Assembly: GCF_028736215.1 (NCBI RefSeq)
Contig: NZ_CP117883.1
Coordinates: 5,704,001-5,768,000 of the forward strand
Length of the DNA stretch: 64,000 nucleotides
Source of the DNA: Mucilaginibacter sp. KACC 22773
GTDB taxonomy: Bacteria > Bacteroidota > Bacteroidia > Sphingobacteriales > Sphingobacteriaceae
Direction of reading: 5' to 3'
In this document: piece after piece, positions 37,158 through 46,610 of the stretch
Layout: the number at the start of each line of letters is the position of its first letter
How positions within the stretch are numbered: the stretch's first letter is position 1
The notes under the pieces: generated by a model
The model's database searches: none
What the model was told of the DNA's origin: nothing
Seen by the model: only the letters and a program-made list of their open reading frames with translations
Program-made: the position numbers and the translations under genes

Positions 37158-38366
37158 TTGCCAAAAAAAATTTGCATCATCACACAATCGCATCTTTGCC
37201 GAAACCCCAGGGTTTTAAAAGAGGCGATCACTTTGGCTACAGCAGGTTATGATGTTCATATTTTAACAGGCATTATCTCAGATGACCTCTACCGGCAAGA
37301 CCTGTTAGCTATAGGCTCCTTTGCTAACATTAAGTTACAGTTAATCTCAAATCTTTCTGCATCAACCCTTAATTCATTTACTGATAAGCTCCTGGGTAAA
37401 ATTGGCCGCCTGCTTGTGCGTAACTTTAAAACAGAAAACAGCCTGGCACTTGGTTATGGCGCTATGCGCTATTATAATAAAGCTAAGGCTGCAAAAGCAA
37501 ATTTATACATCTGCCACCAGGAGCTGGCTACGTACATAGGTACCAGGTTGTTAAATGAAGGTTACAAAGTGGCGTTTGATTTTGAAGACTGGTACTCGGA
37601 GGACTTGCTGCCCGAAGCACGCGCCGAAAGGCCCATCAGCTTACTCCAGCGGATAGAGGCTATAGCTTTAAATAAAGGCTCCTATTGCATTACAACCTCA
37701 AATGCCCTGGCTAACCAATTATCGAAGGTGTATTTATGCCCGCAACCAAAAGTCATTTATAATGTTTTTCCGTCACCTGGATTTATTCACAATAAAATAA
37801 AAGGATTTAGCACGCCACTCAAATTATTCTGGTTTTCACAAACCATTGGCCCAGGCCGGGGGCTTGAACAATTTATGAATGTATTGAGCACGTTGAAAAC
37901 AGGCATTGAACTACACTTGCTGGGCAATATAACTACAGACTATCGCGAAATACTCACCACACTAATGCCCGCCCAGCACGGACTATATTTTCATCCCCTT
38001 GTTGGTGAAAATCAGTTGGCCGCAAAAATAGCCGGTTTTGATATTGGCCTGGCATTGGAACTGGATACCCCCCCAAGCCGTAATTATACCATTACCAATA
38101 AATTTTTCCAGTATATCCAATCGGGACTGCCTGTTATCGCCAGCGAAACAGAAGGCCAGGATGAAGCCTTTGATAAATTTAAACCGGGTTTCAAATTAGC
38201 GCAACAGCCATCGGCACAGCAAATAAACGAGTTGGATAGGTGGCTTAGCAATGCCGTCGAACTACAATTAGCCCAACAACAAGCCATTGAGGCAGCTGCG
38301 TTTTACAATTGGGAAAACGAGTCGAAAAAATTGCTTCAATTAGTAAACAACGCCCTTGGAGAATAA
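37158..38366 (+). CDS. GT-B-fold glycosyltransferase (GT4-like)
   Basis: The 402-residue product starts at TTG 37158 with PKKICIITQSHLCRNPRVLK, a typical opening of GT4-like transferases in Bacteroidota surface loci. FDFEDWYSEDL near residue 140 and the C-terminal NKFFQYIQSGLPVIASETEG support a nucleotide-sugar site, although the classic EX7E motif is replaced. It overlaps the next gene by 11 bases. Confidence 0.85.
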   Translation: MPKKICIITQSHLCRNPRVLKEAITLATAGYDVHILTGIISDDLYRQDLLAIGSFANIKLQLISNLSASTLNSFTDKLLGKIGRLLVRNFKTENSLALGYGAMRYYNKAKAAKANLYICHQELATYIGTRLLNEGYKVAFDFEDWYSEDLLPEARAERPISLLQRIEAIALNKGSYCITTSNALANQLSKVYLCPQPKVIYNVFPSPGFIHNKIKGFSTPLKLFWFSQTIGPGRGLEQFMNVLSTLKTGIELHLLGNITTDYREILTTLMPAQHGLYFHPLVGENQLAAKIAGFDIGLALELDTPPSRNYTITNKFFQYIQSGLPVIASETEGQDEAFDKFKPGFKLAQQPSAQQINELDRWLSNAVELQLAQQQAIEAAAFYNWENESKKLLQLVNNALGE

Positions 38367-39315
38367 GGTAAGCCTACAAATAAACCTGGCGCCCGGCGAT
38401 TATCCGCATGCCAGGTATATCCTTAAACATCAGTTAGCTATTTTAAGTACGCAGGTAGATGAGATTATATTAACGGTTGATACCCGGCCAAGCAAAGGCC
38501 GCTTTGCCGAGGGATGGGAGAAAAACAAAGAGTTGCTAAACCAATTCCTGTCAACAGAAATTGAAACCAAGTATAACGTTAAAGTTATCCCGGCTGATTA
38601 TTCTGTAGCAACCAAACAAAAAGTTGCAGGCTACTTCTTCGGTAAAAAGGATATGCCCGAAAAAGACTTCAGGGGGGGGCCTTTTTATGCTTATTTTTTC
38701 GGAATTTATTCGGCTGCCAATAACCTCGTTTTCCATTTAGATTCCGATATATTTTTAGGTGGCGGAAATAGCGGATGGGTTGCCGAAGCCGCACATTTTT
38801 TTGAAACAGATCCCGCCTGCTTTGTTATGGCACCTTTGCCTGGCCCGCCCAATAGTATGGATACTTTAACCGGGCAACAGGTGATTAATAAAATTGCCCC
38901 TTACACCTGGCAACTTGCAGGCATGAGCACCAGGGTTTTCATGATTAATAAAAGCCGGTTTAAAACCGATAAGTTAATACTAGCCAAACCGCCCGTACGA
39001 GGGCAGATAAAAGCCATAATTGAAGGTAACTCCAATGCCGATTTGCCCGAACACCTGATATCTGCCTATATCGCCGGCCATCATTTAAAACGGATTGATT
39101 TTTTAGGCAGCGGCAAAGGATTATGGTCGTTACATCCCCCCTATCGTACCAAGGCTTTTTATGATGGGCTGCCGCAACTGATTAAAATCATAGCGACAAA
39201 TAACCTGCCCGAAAAGCAGCAGGGTTTTTACGATATTATTGATGAGGTTTGCGATTGGTCGGCAGCACGCGAAAAAATCAGCAACAATCGATGGTGGAAA
39301 AGGCTGATAAAATAA
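38356..39315 (+). CDS. Putative DXD glycosyltransferase, family uncertain
   Basis: The 319-residue product starts at TTG 38356. It opens with VSLQINLAPGDYPHARYIL and has DSD at 129-131 within LVFHLDSDIFLGGG, the likely metal and nucleotide-sugar site of a GT-A fold. The rest contains no motif I can place. Position, size and DXD make a transferase likely. It ends four bases before the next gene. Confidence 0.65.
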   Translation: MENKVSLQINLAPGDYPHARYILKHQLAILSTQVDEIILTVDTRPSKGRFAEGWEKNKELLNQFLSTEIETKYNVKVIPADYSVATKQKVAGYFFGKKDMPEKDFRGGPFYAYFFGIYSAANNLVFHLDSDIFLGGGNSGWVAEAAHFFETDPACFVMAPLPGPPNSMDTLTGQQVINKIAPYTWQLAGMSTRVFMINKSRFKTDKLILAKPPVRGQIKAIIEGNSNADLPEHLISAYIAGHHLKRIDFLGSGKGLWSLHPPYRTKAFYDGLPQLIKIIATNNLPEKQQGFYDIIDEVCDWSAAREKISNNRWWKRLIK

Positions 39316-39319
39316 TCCT

Positions 39320-40600
39320 GTGAAGAAACTGCTCATCATATCGCCCTACTTCCCACCCGTAAACGGGGCCGATATGCAGCGCATCCGCATGAGCCTACCC
39401 TATTTTGCGGCCAATGGGTGGGATGCCGAAGTAATAATGGTGGATGAACAATATGCCGACCTGCCTGCCGATTACCTGCTATTACAAAGTATTCCCGAGC
39501 AGATCAGGATCTATAAAGTTAAAGCGTTAAAAAAAAGCATTACATCCAAACTGGGTTTGGGCAGTATTGCTTTACGCTCACTGTGGTTTTACAGGCAAAA
39601 AATAAAGGAGCTTTTAAAAACACAATCCTACGATCTGATATATTTTTCGACCACCCAATTCCCGGTTTGCATTTTAGGTGCCTATTTTAAAAAACGATAT
39701 GGTATCGCTTACGTAATTGACATGCAGGATCCCTGGTTTTCTGATTATTACGAGGATAAGCCCAAAGCGCAAAGACCACCCAAATACTGGTTCTCTTATC
39801 GGCTGAACAAATACCTGGAACCCATTGCTATGAACAGTGTAGATGGCATCATCAGTGTATCTGATAATTACATCAGCGATCTTAAAAACCGTTATCCTTT
39901 AATTAAACACATCCCATCAGCAACTATAACCTTCGGGGCATTTAAGCCGGATATGCAGATAGCCGAACAGAACAAGAATGCCTTCCCCAATCTGCTCGAC
40001 TCAAATTACACCAACGTAGTGTACATAGGCCGTGGCGGTGCCGACATGCACCCGGCGATTACTCCACTGTTTAAAGCCCTTAAAGCAGTGTTGGATAATG
40101 GCAACGAGACTTTAAAATCATTGCGATTTTATTTTATAGGTACAAGTTACGCCCCCAACGGGCAAGGCAAGCCAAGCATTTCACCGCTTGCCCGGCAACT
40201 GGGCGTTGCTGAAAGCGTAATTGAAATTACCGACAGGATAAGCTACTATCATACATTAATAACCCTGCAACAGGCCGATGCATTATTTATTCCGGGCTCG
40301 GATGATCCTAAATACACGGCTTCAAAAATTTATCCGTATTTACTTACCCCCAAGCCACTATTAGCTATATTTAACAAGGCAAGCTCGGTAATAAACATTA
40401 TGAAGGAATATGGCGTTAAACAGGTATATGATTATGAAACTGTTACCGAGGCCAACATCAGCGCTTTTTTTTCTTCCCTTACCAACGGCAGCCCGGAACC
40501 ACCCCAATATCATGCCGGGGCCGTAGATAAATATTCGGCAAGGCAAATGACCATAAATCAATGCAAACTTTTTGACAGCGCTACCGGTGGGAAAAATTAA
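39320..40600 (+). CDS. GT4-like glycosyltransferase
   Basis: This 426-residue protein starts at GTG 39320 with KKLLIISPYFPPVNGADMQR, an N-terminal pattern common to GT4-type transferases. VIDMQDPWFSDYYED near residue 137, VDGIISVSDNYI and VVYIGRGGADMHPAI near residue 234 are consistent. The donor-side EX7E motif is not clear; the matching region reads YTASKIYPYLLTPKPLLAIF, as in some WbuB-like enzymes. It overlaps the methyltransferase gene. Confidence 0.82.
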   Translation: MKKLLIISPYFPPVNGADMQRIRMSLPYFAANGWDAEVIMVDEQYADLPADYLLLQSIPEQIRIYKVKALKKSITSKLGLGSIALRSLWFYRQKIKELLKTQSYDLIYFSTTQFPVCILGAYFKKRYGIAYVIDMQDPWFSDYYEDKPKAQRPPKYWFSYRLNKYLEPIAMNSVDGIISVSDNYISDLKNRYPLIKHIPSATITFGAFKPDMQIAEQNKNAFPNLLDSNYTNVVYIGRGGADMHPAITPLFKALKAVLDNGNETLKSLRFYFIGTSYAPNGQGKPSISPLARQLGVAESVIEITDRISYYHTLITLQQADALFIPGSDDPKYTASKIYPYLLTPKPLLAIFNKASSVINIMKEYGVKQVYDYETVTEANISAFFSSLTNGSPEPPQYHAGAVDKYSARQMTINQCKLFDSATGGKN

Positions 40601-41480
40601 AAGAACATTCGGTTTTATATTAAACCATCCTTTAGGTAAAAGGAATCCGCTTAAAGCCTTTATCCGTTTTTTAACCTGGCAGCTTCAAAGCAGTATGCAG
40701 CCGGCTAAGTTTATAGTGAAACCCTATATTGCCGGTATCAATTTTTATGCGCGCAAGGGCCTTACAGGTATTACAGGCAATATTTATACAGGTTTGCATG
40801 AGTTTGATGACATGGCGCTTCTGTTGCATTTTTTACAGCCCGGCGATGTTTTTTTTGACATAGGTGCCAACGTTGGGTCGTACACCCTATTGGCTTCAGG
40901 AGTATGTAACGCCAAAACTTTTGCCATCGAGGCATCGGCAAATACTGCGGCCATAACTGCAAAAAACATTAGCCTGAATAAACTGGAGAGTAAGGTTACT
41001 TTAATAAACGCGGCCGCAGGCGCCGAGGAAGGCATATTAACTTTTTCAAAAAACGAAGACACCACCAACCACATTATCAGTGCCGGTGAAAGCCAGGCAA
41101 CGGATGTAGAAACGGTAAATGTGATCAGCGTTGATTCTATCAGCCTTACTGATAAACCTGCCCTAATAAAAATTGATGTGGAGGGCTTTGAAACCGAAGT
41201 GTTAAAAGGAATGACCAACACCCTAAAGCTGCCTATACTTAAGGCCATTATTATTGAATTGAATGGCAGTGGTTTACGCTATGGTTTTAATGAAGATGAT
41301 ATTCACAAAGCACTTTTGTCGGTAGGTTTTAAGCCATACCAATATGATCCTTTTAAACGGGAACTAAATTTGATGGATTCATTTGGCAGTTATAATACCA
41401 TTTACTGCCGCGATGTGGAGTTTATAAAAACACGTATAAAAGTGTCGAAAGGATTTAAAATCATGGGCGAGGCTATTTAA
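40572..41480 (+). CDS. FkbM-family SAM-dependent methyltransferase
   Basis: The protein of about 300 residues has the SAM-binding VFFDIGANVGSYTLLA (DIGANVG at 96-102 from the TTG at 40572), FAIEAS, and the FkbM-specific LIKIDVEGFETEVLKG near residue 197. FkbM proteins O-methylate hydroxyls, often on sugars. The start is uncertain: TTG at 40572 or GTG at 40587, both inside the preceding gene. It probably adds a methyl cap, which could mark the chain end for recognition by the Wzt domain; that link is an inference. Confidence 0.88.
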   Translation: MTALPVGKIKRTFGFILNHPLGKRNPLKAFIRFLTWQLQSSMQPAKFIVKPYIAGINFYARKGLTGITGNIYTGLHEFDDMALLLHFLQPGDVFFDIGANVGSYTLLASGVCNAKTFAIEASANTAAITAKNISLNKLESKVTLINAAAGAEEGILTFSKNEDTTNHIISAGESQATDVETVNVISVDSISLTDKPALIKIDVEGFETEVLKGMTNTLKLPILKAIIIELNGSGLRYGFNEDDIHKALLSVGFKPYQYDPFKRELNLMDSFGSYNTIYCRDVEFIKTRIKVSKGFKIMGEAI

Positions 41481-41481
41481 A

Positions 41482-42636
41482 ATGCGTTTGGCAATCATTA
41501 CTACTCATCCCATCCAGTACTACGCCCCGGTATTTAAATTACTGGCAGATAAAATTGATGTTAAAGTATTTTATACCTGGGGTAATGAGGCGCAGGAAAA
41601 ATTTGATCCAGGCTTTGGCAAAACCATCTCATGGGATATCCCATTGCTTGACGGCTATAGTTACGAGTGGGTAAAAAACACATCTATCCATCCGGGTTCC
41701 CATCATTTTAAAGGCATTGTAAATCCCGGTCTTATCAACCAAATAAAATCATGGCAAGCCGATGCGGTTTTGGTTTACGGTTGGGCATATGATAGCCATT
41801 TAAAGGTTATGAGGCATTTTAAAAATAAAATACCGGTTTACTTTCGTGGCGACTCAACGCTGCTGGATGTTAAACCGGGCGCTAAACAATTATTGCGGAC
41901 TATTTTTTTAAGATGGATTTATGGCCACGTTGATCATGCGTTTTATGTGGGCAGCAATAATGGCGCTTACTTTAAAAAATACGGATTGAAAGATAAACAG
42001 CTCACTTTTGCGCCGCACGCTATAGATAACGACAGGTTTGCTGCCGAAAAAGGTGAGGAAGCTTCCAAAATAAGGGCGGATTTAGGGATTAAGCCTGCTG
42101 ATATTTTGATATTGTTTGCCGGTAAATTTGAAGAAAAGAAATCGCCCGATTTATTACTAAATGCTTTTTTAACTTTGGACGTGCCGAACACTCATTTATT
42201 ATTTGTTGGTAACGGTATTTTGGAAGAGACGTTAAAAACAAATGCCTGCAAAAACAGCAATGTTCATTTTTTAAGTTTTCAAAATCAATTGGCAATGCCG
42301 GCTATATACCATGCCTGCAACCTGTTTTGCCTGCCCTCACAAGGCCCGGGCGAAACATGGGGGCTTGCAGTAAATGAGGCCATGGCAGCTGGTAAACCAG
42401 TATTAGTATCAAACAAATGCGGTTGCGCTGCCGACCTGGTAAACCCGGGCGTTACCGGCGAAATATTTAAAGCCGGTAACGTATCATCACTAACAAAAAA
42501 GCTGCATTCGCTCATCGGGGATAAAAATGGGCTAACAATTTTGGGTAACAATGCCAAAGCTAAAATAGCCGGTTGGACCTTTAGTAAACAGGCCGATGCC
42601 ATGTTAAACGTAATTAATAACAGCCATGCAAACTAA
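41482..42636 (+). CDS. Family 4 glycosyltransferase
   Basis: The 384-residue GT-B protein begins RLAIITTHPIQYYAPVFKLL and has ILFAGKFEEKKSPDLLLNAF near residue 211 plus the donor motif GETWGLAVNEAMAAGKPVL near residue 292. The HPIQYYAP opening is typical of a GT4 subgroup common in Bacteroidota glycan loci. It overlaps the Wzy-like gene by 11 bases and so joins the terminal module to the rest of the locus. Confidence 0.92.
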   Translation: MRLAIITTHPIQYYAPVFKLLADKIDVKVFYTWGNEAQEKFDPGFGKTISWDIPLLDGYSYEWVKNTSIHPGSHHFKGIVNPGLINQIKSWQADAVLVYGWAYDSHLKVMRHFKNKIPVYFRGDSTLLDVKPGAKQLLRTIFLRWIYGHVDHAFYVGSNNGAYFKKYGLKDKQLTFAPHAIDNDRFAAEKGEEASKIRADLGIKPADILILFAGKFEEKKSPDLLLNAFLTLDVPNTHLLFVGNGILEETLKTNACKNSNVHFLSFQNQLAMPAIYHACNLFCLPSQGPGETWGLAVNEAMAAGKPVLVSNKCGCAADLVNPGVTGEIFKAGNVSSLTKKLHSLIGDKNGLTILGNNAKAKIAGWTFSKQADAMLNVINNSHAN

Positions 42637-44035
42637 ACAGGCCCCGATGGAACGCATTATTATGTTATATGTCCCCTGGGCATTGGCTGCTTTGTTAAGC
42701 AGCGATGCCCAGCTGTCATATATCATAGCCTGGCTTGGATCATTCCTGATATTTTTTTTAACACTAACGGGTTGGGTTAAGCCTATACCTAATGACATGA
42801 GCGTAGCCGAACAATTGATGCGCCCGATTTTTTTGGTACAGATCATTTTCGCAGGCTACATGGCATGTACCTCCATATTTTACTTTTTGGATGTATTGGG
42901 CTATCAAAACTTTGAAAAAGTGAGCACCACCTTGGTTGATCAGAACCGCTTGCAGTATACCGCGCAATGTCAGCGCTATTATTGTTTAGGGCATGCTGCT
43001 TTCGTATCGGGTATTTTGATTTTTATGGATTATAGTACCAAATCAAAATACTACATCGCCAAAGATAAGCTGGCTAATTTACTGATGATGTTTGCCGTTG
43101 TCAGTTTCCCTGCATCAATATTTTTCATTCGCATTCCGGGCTTATCGCAATTTGCCAACCAGTTTAGTTCGTTGAGTTTTATAGCCGGCACCCTGGCGCT
43201 CGCTTTTGCTATCCCTCAAAAAAAAATCGGCAATACCCTTATTTGCCTGGCCTTTTACTTTTTTAACTTTTACACTGCCTTAACTTCGGGATTTAAAGAG
43301 CCTATTATTATCAGCGTACTGGTTTTGGGGGTTTTCCTGTATCCCAATTACAAAAAACTGGTGGCAGGCATATTTATACCTGCGTTGCTTATTTTATTTA
43401 TGTTTTTGCCTACCTATAACCGAATTTTCAGGCAAAACGCATGGTCGGGCGATGCCTCGGCAGATGAGGCCACCCAATTGGCACTTGATGCCGCGTTGAA
43501 TAGCGATTCGGGCGATGAAGATGATTCAAACTGGGGCTTTATGGTTTACAGATTAAGCGAAATTGATATGTTCATCAAATTCACCCAGTCAACGCCCAAG
43601 ACTGTTGATTTTTACCGCACAAAATTGCTTGCCCAATCGGGTATGGCTATCATTCCGCGCATTTTCTGGCCCGGTAAACCAAGCACCGAAGATTTGATTA
43701 TGGAGCGGGTGTATGATGCCGGAGTAGTTAACAGGGCCTCGTCGGTATCGGCAAAGCCCGCTTTTATAGTAGATGCCTACCTTACACTTGGTGGCTGGGG
43801 AGTTTTTGTCATGATGCTTATTTACGGGGCCGTTGCACAAATTATCTCGGTAAAAGCCGAAAAACTTTTTGGTGGATATATTTTAGGAACCGCGCTTGTA
43901 TTTAGCGGCTTGTTCCAGATTATGTGGCGCGGCCTTAGTTTTGAATTTCTTATCAATACGGTATTCTGGAGCTATATCAGTATGCTGGCCATCCATAAAA
44001 TACTCACGGCATCTAACATTTTAAAAGAAGTTTGA
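42626..44035 (+). CDS. Wzy-like membrane protein of the exosortase Y-associated type
   Basis: The 469-residue protein has about ten hydrophobic segments, a cytoplasm- or periplasm-facing acidic loop (DSGDEDDSNWG) around residue 293, and a large central loop with MVYRLSEIDMFIKFTQ and IPRIFWPGKP, as found in O-antigen polymerase-like proteins. It overlaps genes on both sides by 4-11 bases. From memory this architecture and context match the group NCBI names exosortase Y-associated Wzy-like protein. It may polymerise repeat units or act on a glycan made for an exosortase-linked surface product. Confidence 0.78.
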   Translation: MQTKQAPMERIIMLYVPWALAALLSSDAQLSYIIAWLGSFLIFFLTLTGWVKPIPNDMSVAEQLMRPIFLVQIIFAGYMACTSIFYFLDVLGYQNFEKVSTTLVDQNRLQYTAQCQRYYCLGHAAFVSGILIFMDYSTKSKYYIAKDKLANLLMMFAVVSFPASIFFIRIPGLSQFANQFSSLSFIAGTLALAFAIPQKKIGNTLICLAFYFFNFYTALTSGFKEPIIISVLVLGVFLYPNYKKLVAGIFIPALLILFMFLPTYNRIFRQNAWSGDASADEATQLALDAALNSDSGDEDDSNWGFMVYRLSEIDMFIKFTQSTPKTVDFYRTKLLAQSGMAIIPRIFWPGKPSTEDLIMERVYDAGVVNRASSVSAKPAFIVDAYLTLGGWGVFVMMLIYGAVAQIISVKAEKLFGGYILGTALVFSGLFQIMWRGLSFEFLINTVFWSYISMLAIHKILTASNILKEV

Positions 44036-45177
44036 GGATTTTACAAATTTCGGCATCATACAAACCTGCTTACGTTTATGGCGGGCCAACTATGTCGGTA
44101 GCCATGCTAAGCGAACAGTTGGCAAATGCAGGTTGCGCCGTGTGCGTATTTGCAACAACAGCCAACGGCGTTTCCGAACTTGATGTAACCCCTAACCAAA
44201 CGGTAATGGTTGATGGTGTAAACGTTACTTATTTTAAGCGCATCACTAAAGACCATAGCCATTTATCGCCTGCATTGTTAAAAGCCGTTTGGAAAAACGC
44301 TAAAACTTATGATGCCGTACATATCCACGCATGGTGGAATTTGGTTTCGGTACTATCCTGCCTTATAGCGGTAATACGTGGGGTACCGGTGGTGGTATCG
44401 GCCAGGGGTACTTTAAGCCCTTACTCTTTTCAAAATAAAAACCGGGCAATCAAATCACTCATTCATAACCTATTGAGCAAACCCGTACTAAAACGCTGCC
44501 ATATTCATGCCACTTCGCAGCGGGAGAATGAGGCCGTCAACAGTATTATCAGCCCAAAAAGTTCGGTTATCATACCTAATTTTGTAAAACTGCCGGTTTA
44601 TCATCCATCGGTACAAGTGCAAAACACAACAAAGGCTACAATTAAACTGATATTTTTTTCCAGGATAGAAGAAAAAAAAGGCCTGGATATATTGATCGAT
44701 GCACTGCCCTTAATCAAGGCCCCCTTCCATCTTACCATTGCAGGCAGTGGCAGCGAAGCCTATGTTGATAGCCTGAAACAGTTAGCTGCCGATATAAGCA
44801 TTAGCGATAAAATAACCTGGACGGGCTTTATAAATGAGGACAAGTTTGAGTTATTACAAAAACATGATCTTTTTGTACTGCCATCCTATGATGAAAACTT
44901 TGGCAACGCCGTAATTGAAAGCTTAAGTGTTGGCACGCCGGTACTAATTAGCCGCGAAGTGGGCCTTGCTGATTATGTTAGTAAAAATAAGCTTGGCTGG
45001 CTGTGCGAAACAAGCGCGATATCTGTCGCCGGAATGATTGACCAAATAGTGGCCCAGCCCCATGAACTGGAACGCATCAGGCAACAAGCACCCGATATTA
45101 TTTATACCGATTTTAACGCGGGTAGCATAGTTGAAAAATATATAGGTTTGTATACTAAAATTAGCACACAGCATTGA
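44032..45177 (+). CDS. Family 4 glycosyltransferase next to exosortase (XYAG1-like)
   Basis: The 381-residue product starts at TTG 44032, overlapping the upstream stop by four bases. It has RILQISASYKPAYVYGGPTM at the N-terminus, LIFFSRIEEKKGLDILIDAL near residue 210 and the EX7E motif ENFGNAVIESLSVGTPVL near residue 288. Its place between the Wzy-like gene and the exosortase fusion suggests the exosortase Y-associated glycosyltransferase group; that label is from memory. It would work on the same glycan as its neighbours. Confidence 0.88.
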   Translation: MRILQISASYKPAYVYGGPTMSVAMLSEQLANAGCAVCVFATTANGVSELDVTPNQTVMVDGVNVTYFKRITKDHSHLSPALLKAVWKNAKTYDAVHIHAWWNLVSVLSCLIAVIRGVPVVVSARGTLSPYSFQNKNRAIKSLIHNLLSKPVLKRCHIHATSQRENEAVNSIISPKSSVIIPNFVKLPVYHPSVQVQNTTKATIKLIFFSRIEEKKGLDILIDALPLIKAPFHLTIAGSGSEAYVDSLKQLAADISISDKITWTGFINEDKFELLQKHDLFVLPSYDENFGNAVIESLSVGTPVLISREVGLADYVSKNKLGWLCETSAISVAGMIDQIVAQPHELERIRQQAPDIIYTDFNAGSIVEKYIGLYTKISTQH

Positions 45178-46610
45178 ACCCGGCATATTCATTTATCATC
45201 ATTACCCATAATGAAGCGCAGCACCTGCCCCGTTTGCTGGATTCTGTCGGCGGGCTTGATGCGCCTGTTTTTATTTTAGATTCGGGCAGCGATGATGATA
45301 CTGTAGCCATAGCCAAAAAAGCTGGAGCAACTGTTTTGCAGCACGCCTTTGAAAATCATCCTAAACAATGGGACTTCGCCCTTAAAAACTTCGATATCAA
45401 AACTCCCTGGATTATTTGTTTAGATGCCGACCAGGTTGTTACCCCGGAACTGAAAGAAAAACTGGCGAATTTCAGAGACCAGGATTACCAGGGCGTTAGC
45501 GGCATTTACTTTAACCGGAAGAATTTTTTTAAAGGCAGCTGGATAAAACATGGCGGCTACTATCCCTTTTTCCTGCTTAAAATGATCCGTTTTGGTGTCG
45601 GCTACTCTGATCTGAATGAAAATATGGACCACCGGTTCATCGTACCTGGCAAAACCGAAGTATGGAAAGACGGGCATATCCTGGAAGAAAACCTGAAAGA
45701 GAACCACATCAGTTTCTGGATAGCCAAACATAACCGGTACAGTGATTTACTGGCCCAGGAAGAGGTGGAACGCATGCAAAAAATGCGGCAGCAAACCCTT
45801 AAGCCATCATTATCTGGCTCGCCGGACGAGCGTACCGCCTGGCTTAAGCAATTGTGGTGGCAATTGCCCCGCTATGTAAGGCCAATGCTTTATTTTACCT
45901 ATCGTATGATATTCCAATTGGGTGTATTAGATGGACGTACAGGCGTAATTTTTCATTTTTTACAAGGTTTCTGGTTCAGGCTGATTGTAGATGTTAAAAT
46001 TGATGAAATCCTGAGAAACGGGCAACAAGCCAGGGCAGCAACAACAGGCCATATCTCGCCAGTGAAATTTATCTTCAGGTTTCTTGCGTTGTTTTTGATG
46101 TTCTATTACTTTAACATTTTGTTTTTTGGGATAACCAATCCGGGCAAACATTACTACCCGTTTTTGGCTAATCACTTAAATTACATACGGGGCCTCCGTT
46201 GGTTATTGCTGAGTATCAGCGCCCAGGTACTTAACTGGTTTGGTTTTTCGGCTATTCATAATGGCACCGAATTGCTGGTGGCAGGCAAAGGGGCTATAGT
46301 GCTGGTATACTCCTGCCTCGGGCTTGGGCTGATGAGTTTTTTTGCGGCATTTGTTATTGCCTATCCTACAAAAACAAAGCAAAAAGTTATCTTTTTAGTC
46401 ACCGGGATTTTAGCCATCCAGTTTTTAAACATTTTGCGTTTTGTGCTGTTGGCATTATTCTGGAATAAAAATTCAAGCCGGATTGTTGACCATCATACGG
46501 TATTTAATATCATTTTGTACATCATTATAATGGCAAGCCTGTATTTTTGGGTTAAACAAGGCGACAATCACTTAAACAAACATGCACAAAACCAACCTGT
46601 CAACTTATAA
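45174..46610 (+). CDS. Family 2 glycosyltransferase fused to an exosortase-like membrane domain
   Basis: The 478-residue product starts at TTG 45174. Residues 1-250 are a WaaE/KdtX-like GT2 domain (SFIIITHNEAQHLPRLLDSV, then LDSGSDDDT at 35-43 and LDADQ at 83-87). From about 297 there are five or more membrane helices with the exosortase pattern: Cys381 in VYSCLGLGLMS, Arg422 in LNILRFVLLALFW and His440/His441 in VDHHTVFNI, which match the Cys-Arg-His triad of exosortases and archaeosortases. The reading frame is open throughout, so it is one polypeptide. It could couple sugar transfer to protein anchoring or use the transpeptidase fold on a glycan carrier. Confidence 0.88.
   Translation: MNPAYSFIIITHNEAQHLPRLLDSVGGLDAPVFILDSGSDDDTVAIAKKAGATVLQHAFENHPKQWDFALKNFDIKTPWIICLDADQVVTPELKEKLANFRDQDYQGVSGIYFNRKNFFKGSWIKHGGYYPFFLLKMIRFGVGYSDLNENMDHRFIVPGKTEVWKDGHILEENLKENHISFWIAKHNRYSDLLAQEEVERMQKMRQQTLKPSLSGSPDERTAWLKQLWWQLPRYVRPMLYFTYRMIFQLGVLDGRTGVIFHFLQGFWFRLIVDVKIDEILRNGQQARAATTGHISPVKFIFRFLALFLMFYYFNILFFGITNPGKHYYPFLANHLNYIRGLRWLLLSISAQVLNWFGFSAIHNGTELLVAGKGAIVLVYSCLGLGLMSFFAAFVIAYPTKTKQKVIFLVTGILAIQFLNILRFVLLALFWNKNSSRIVDHHTVFNIILYIIIMASLYFWVKQGDNHLNKHAQNQPVNL

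Noticed and set aside
40784..41248. Minus-strand frame of 154 codons
   Set aside because: Opposite the FkbM methyltransferase with its SAM motif; no family features of its own.
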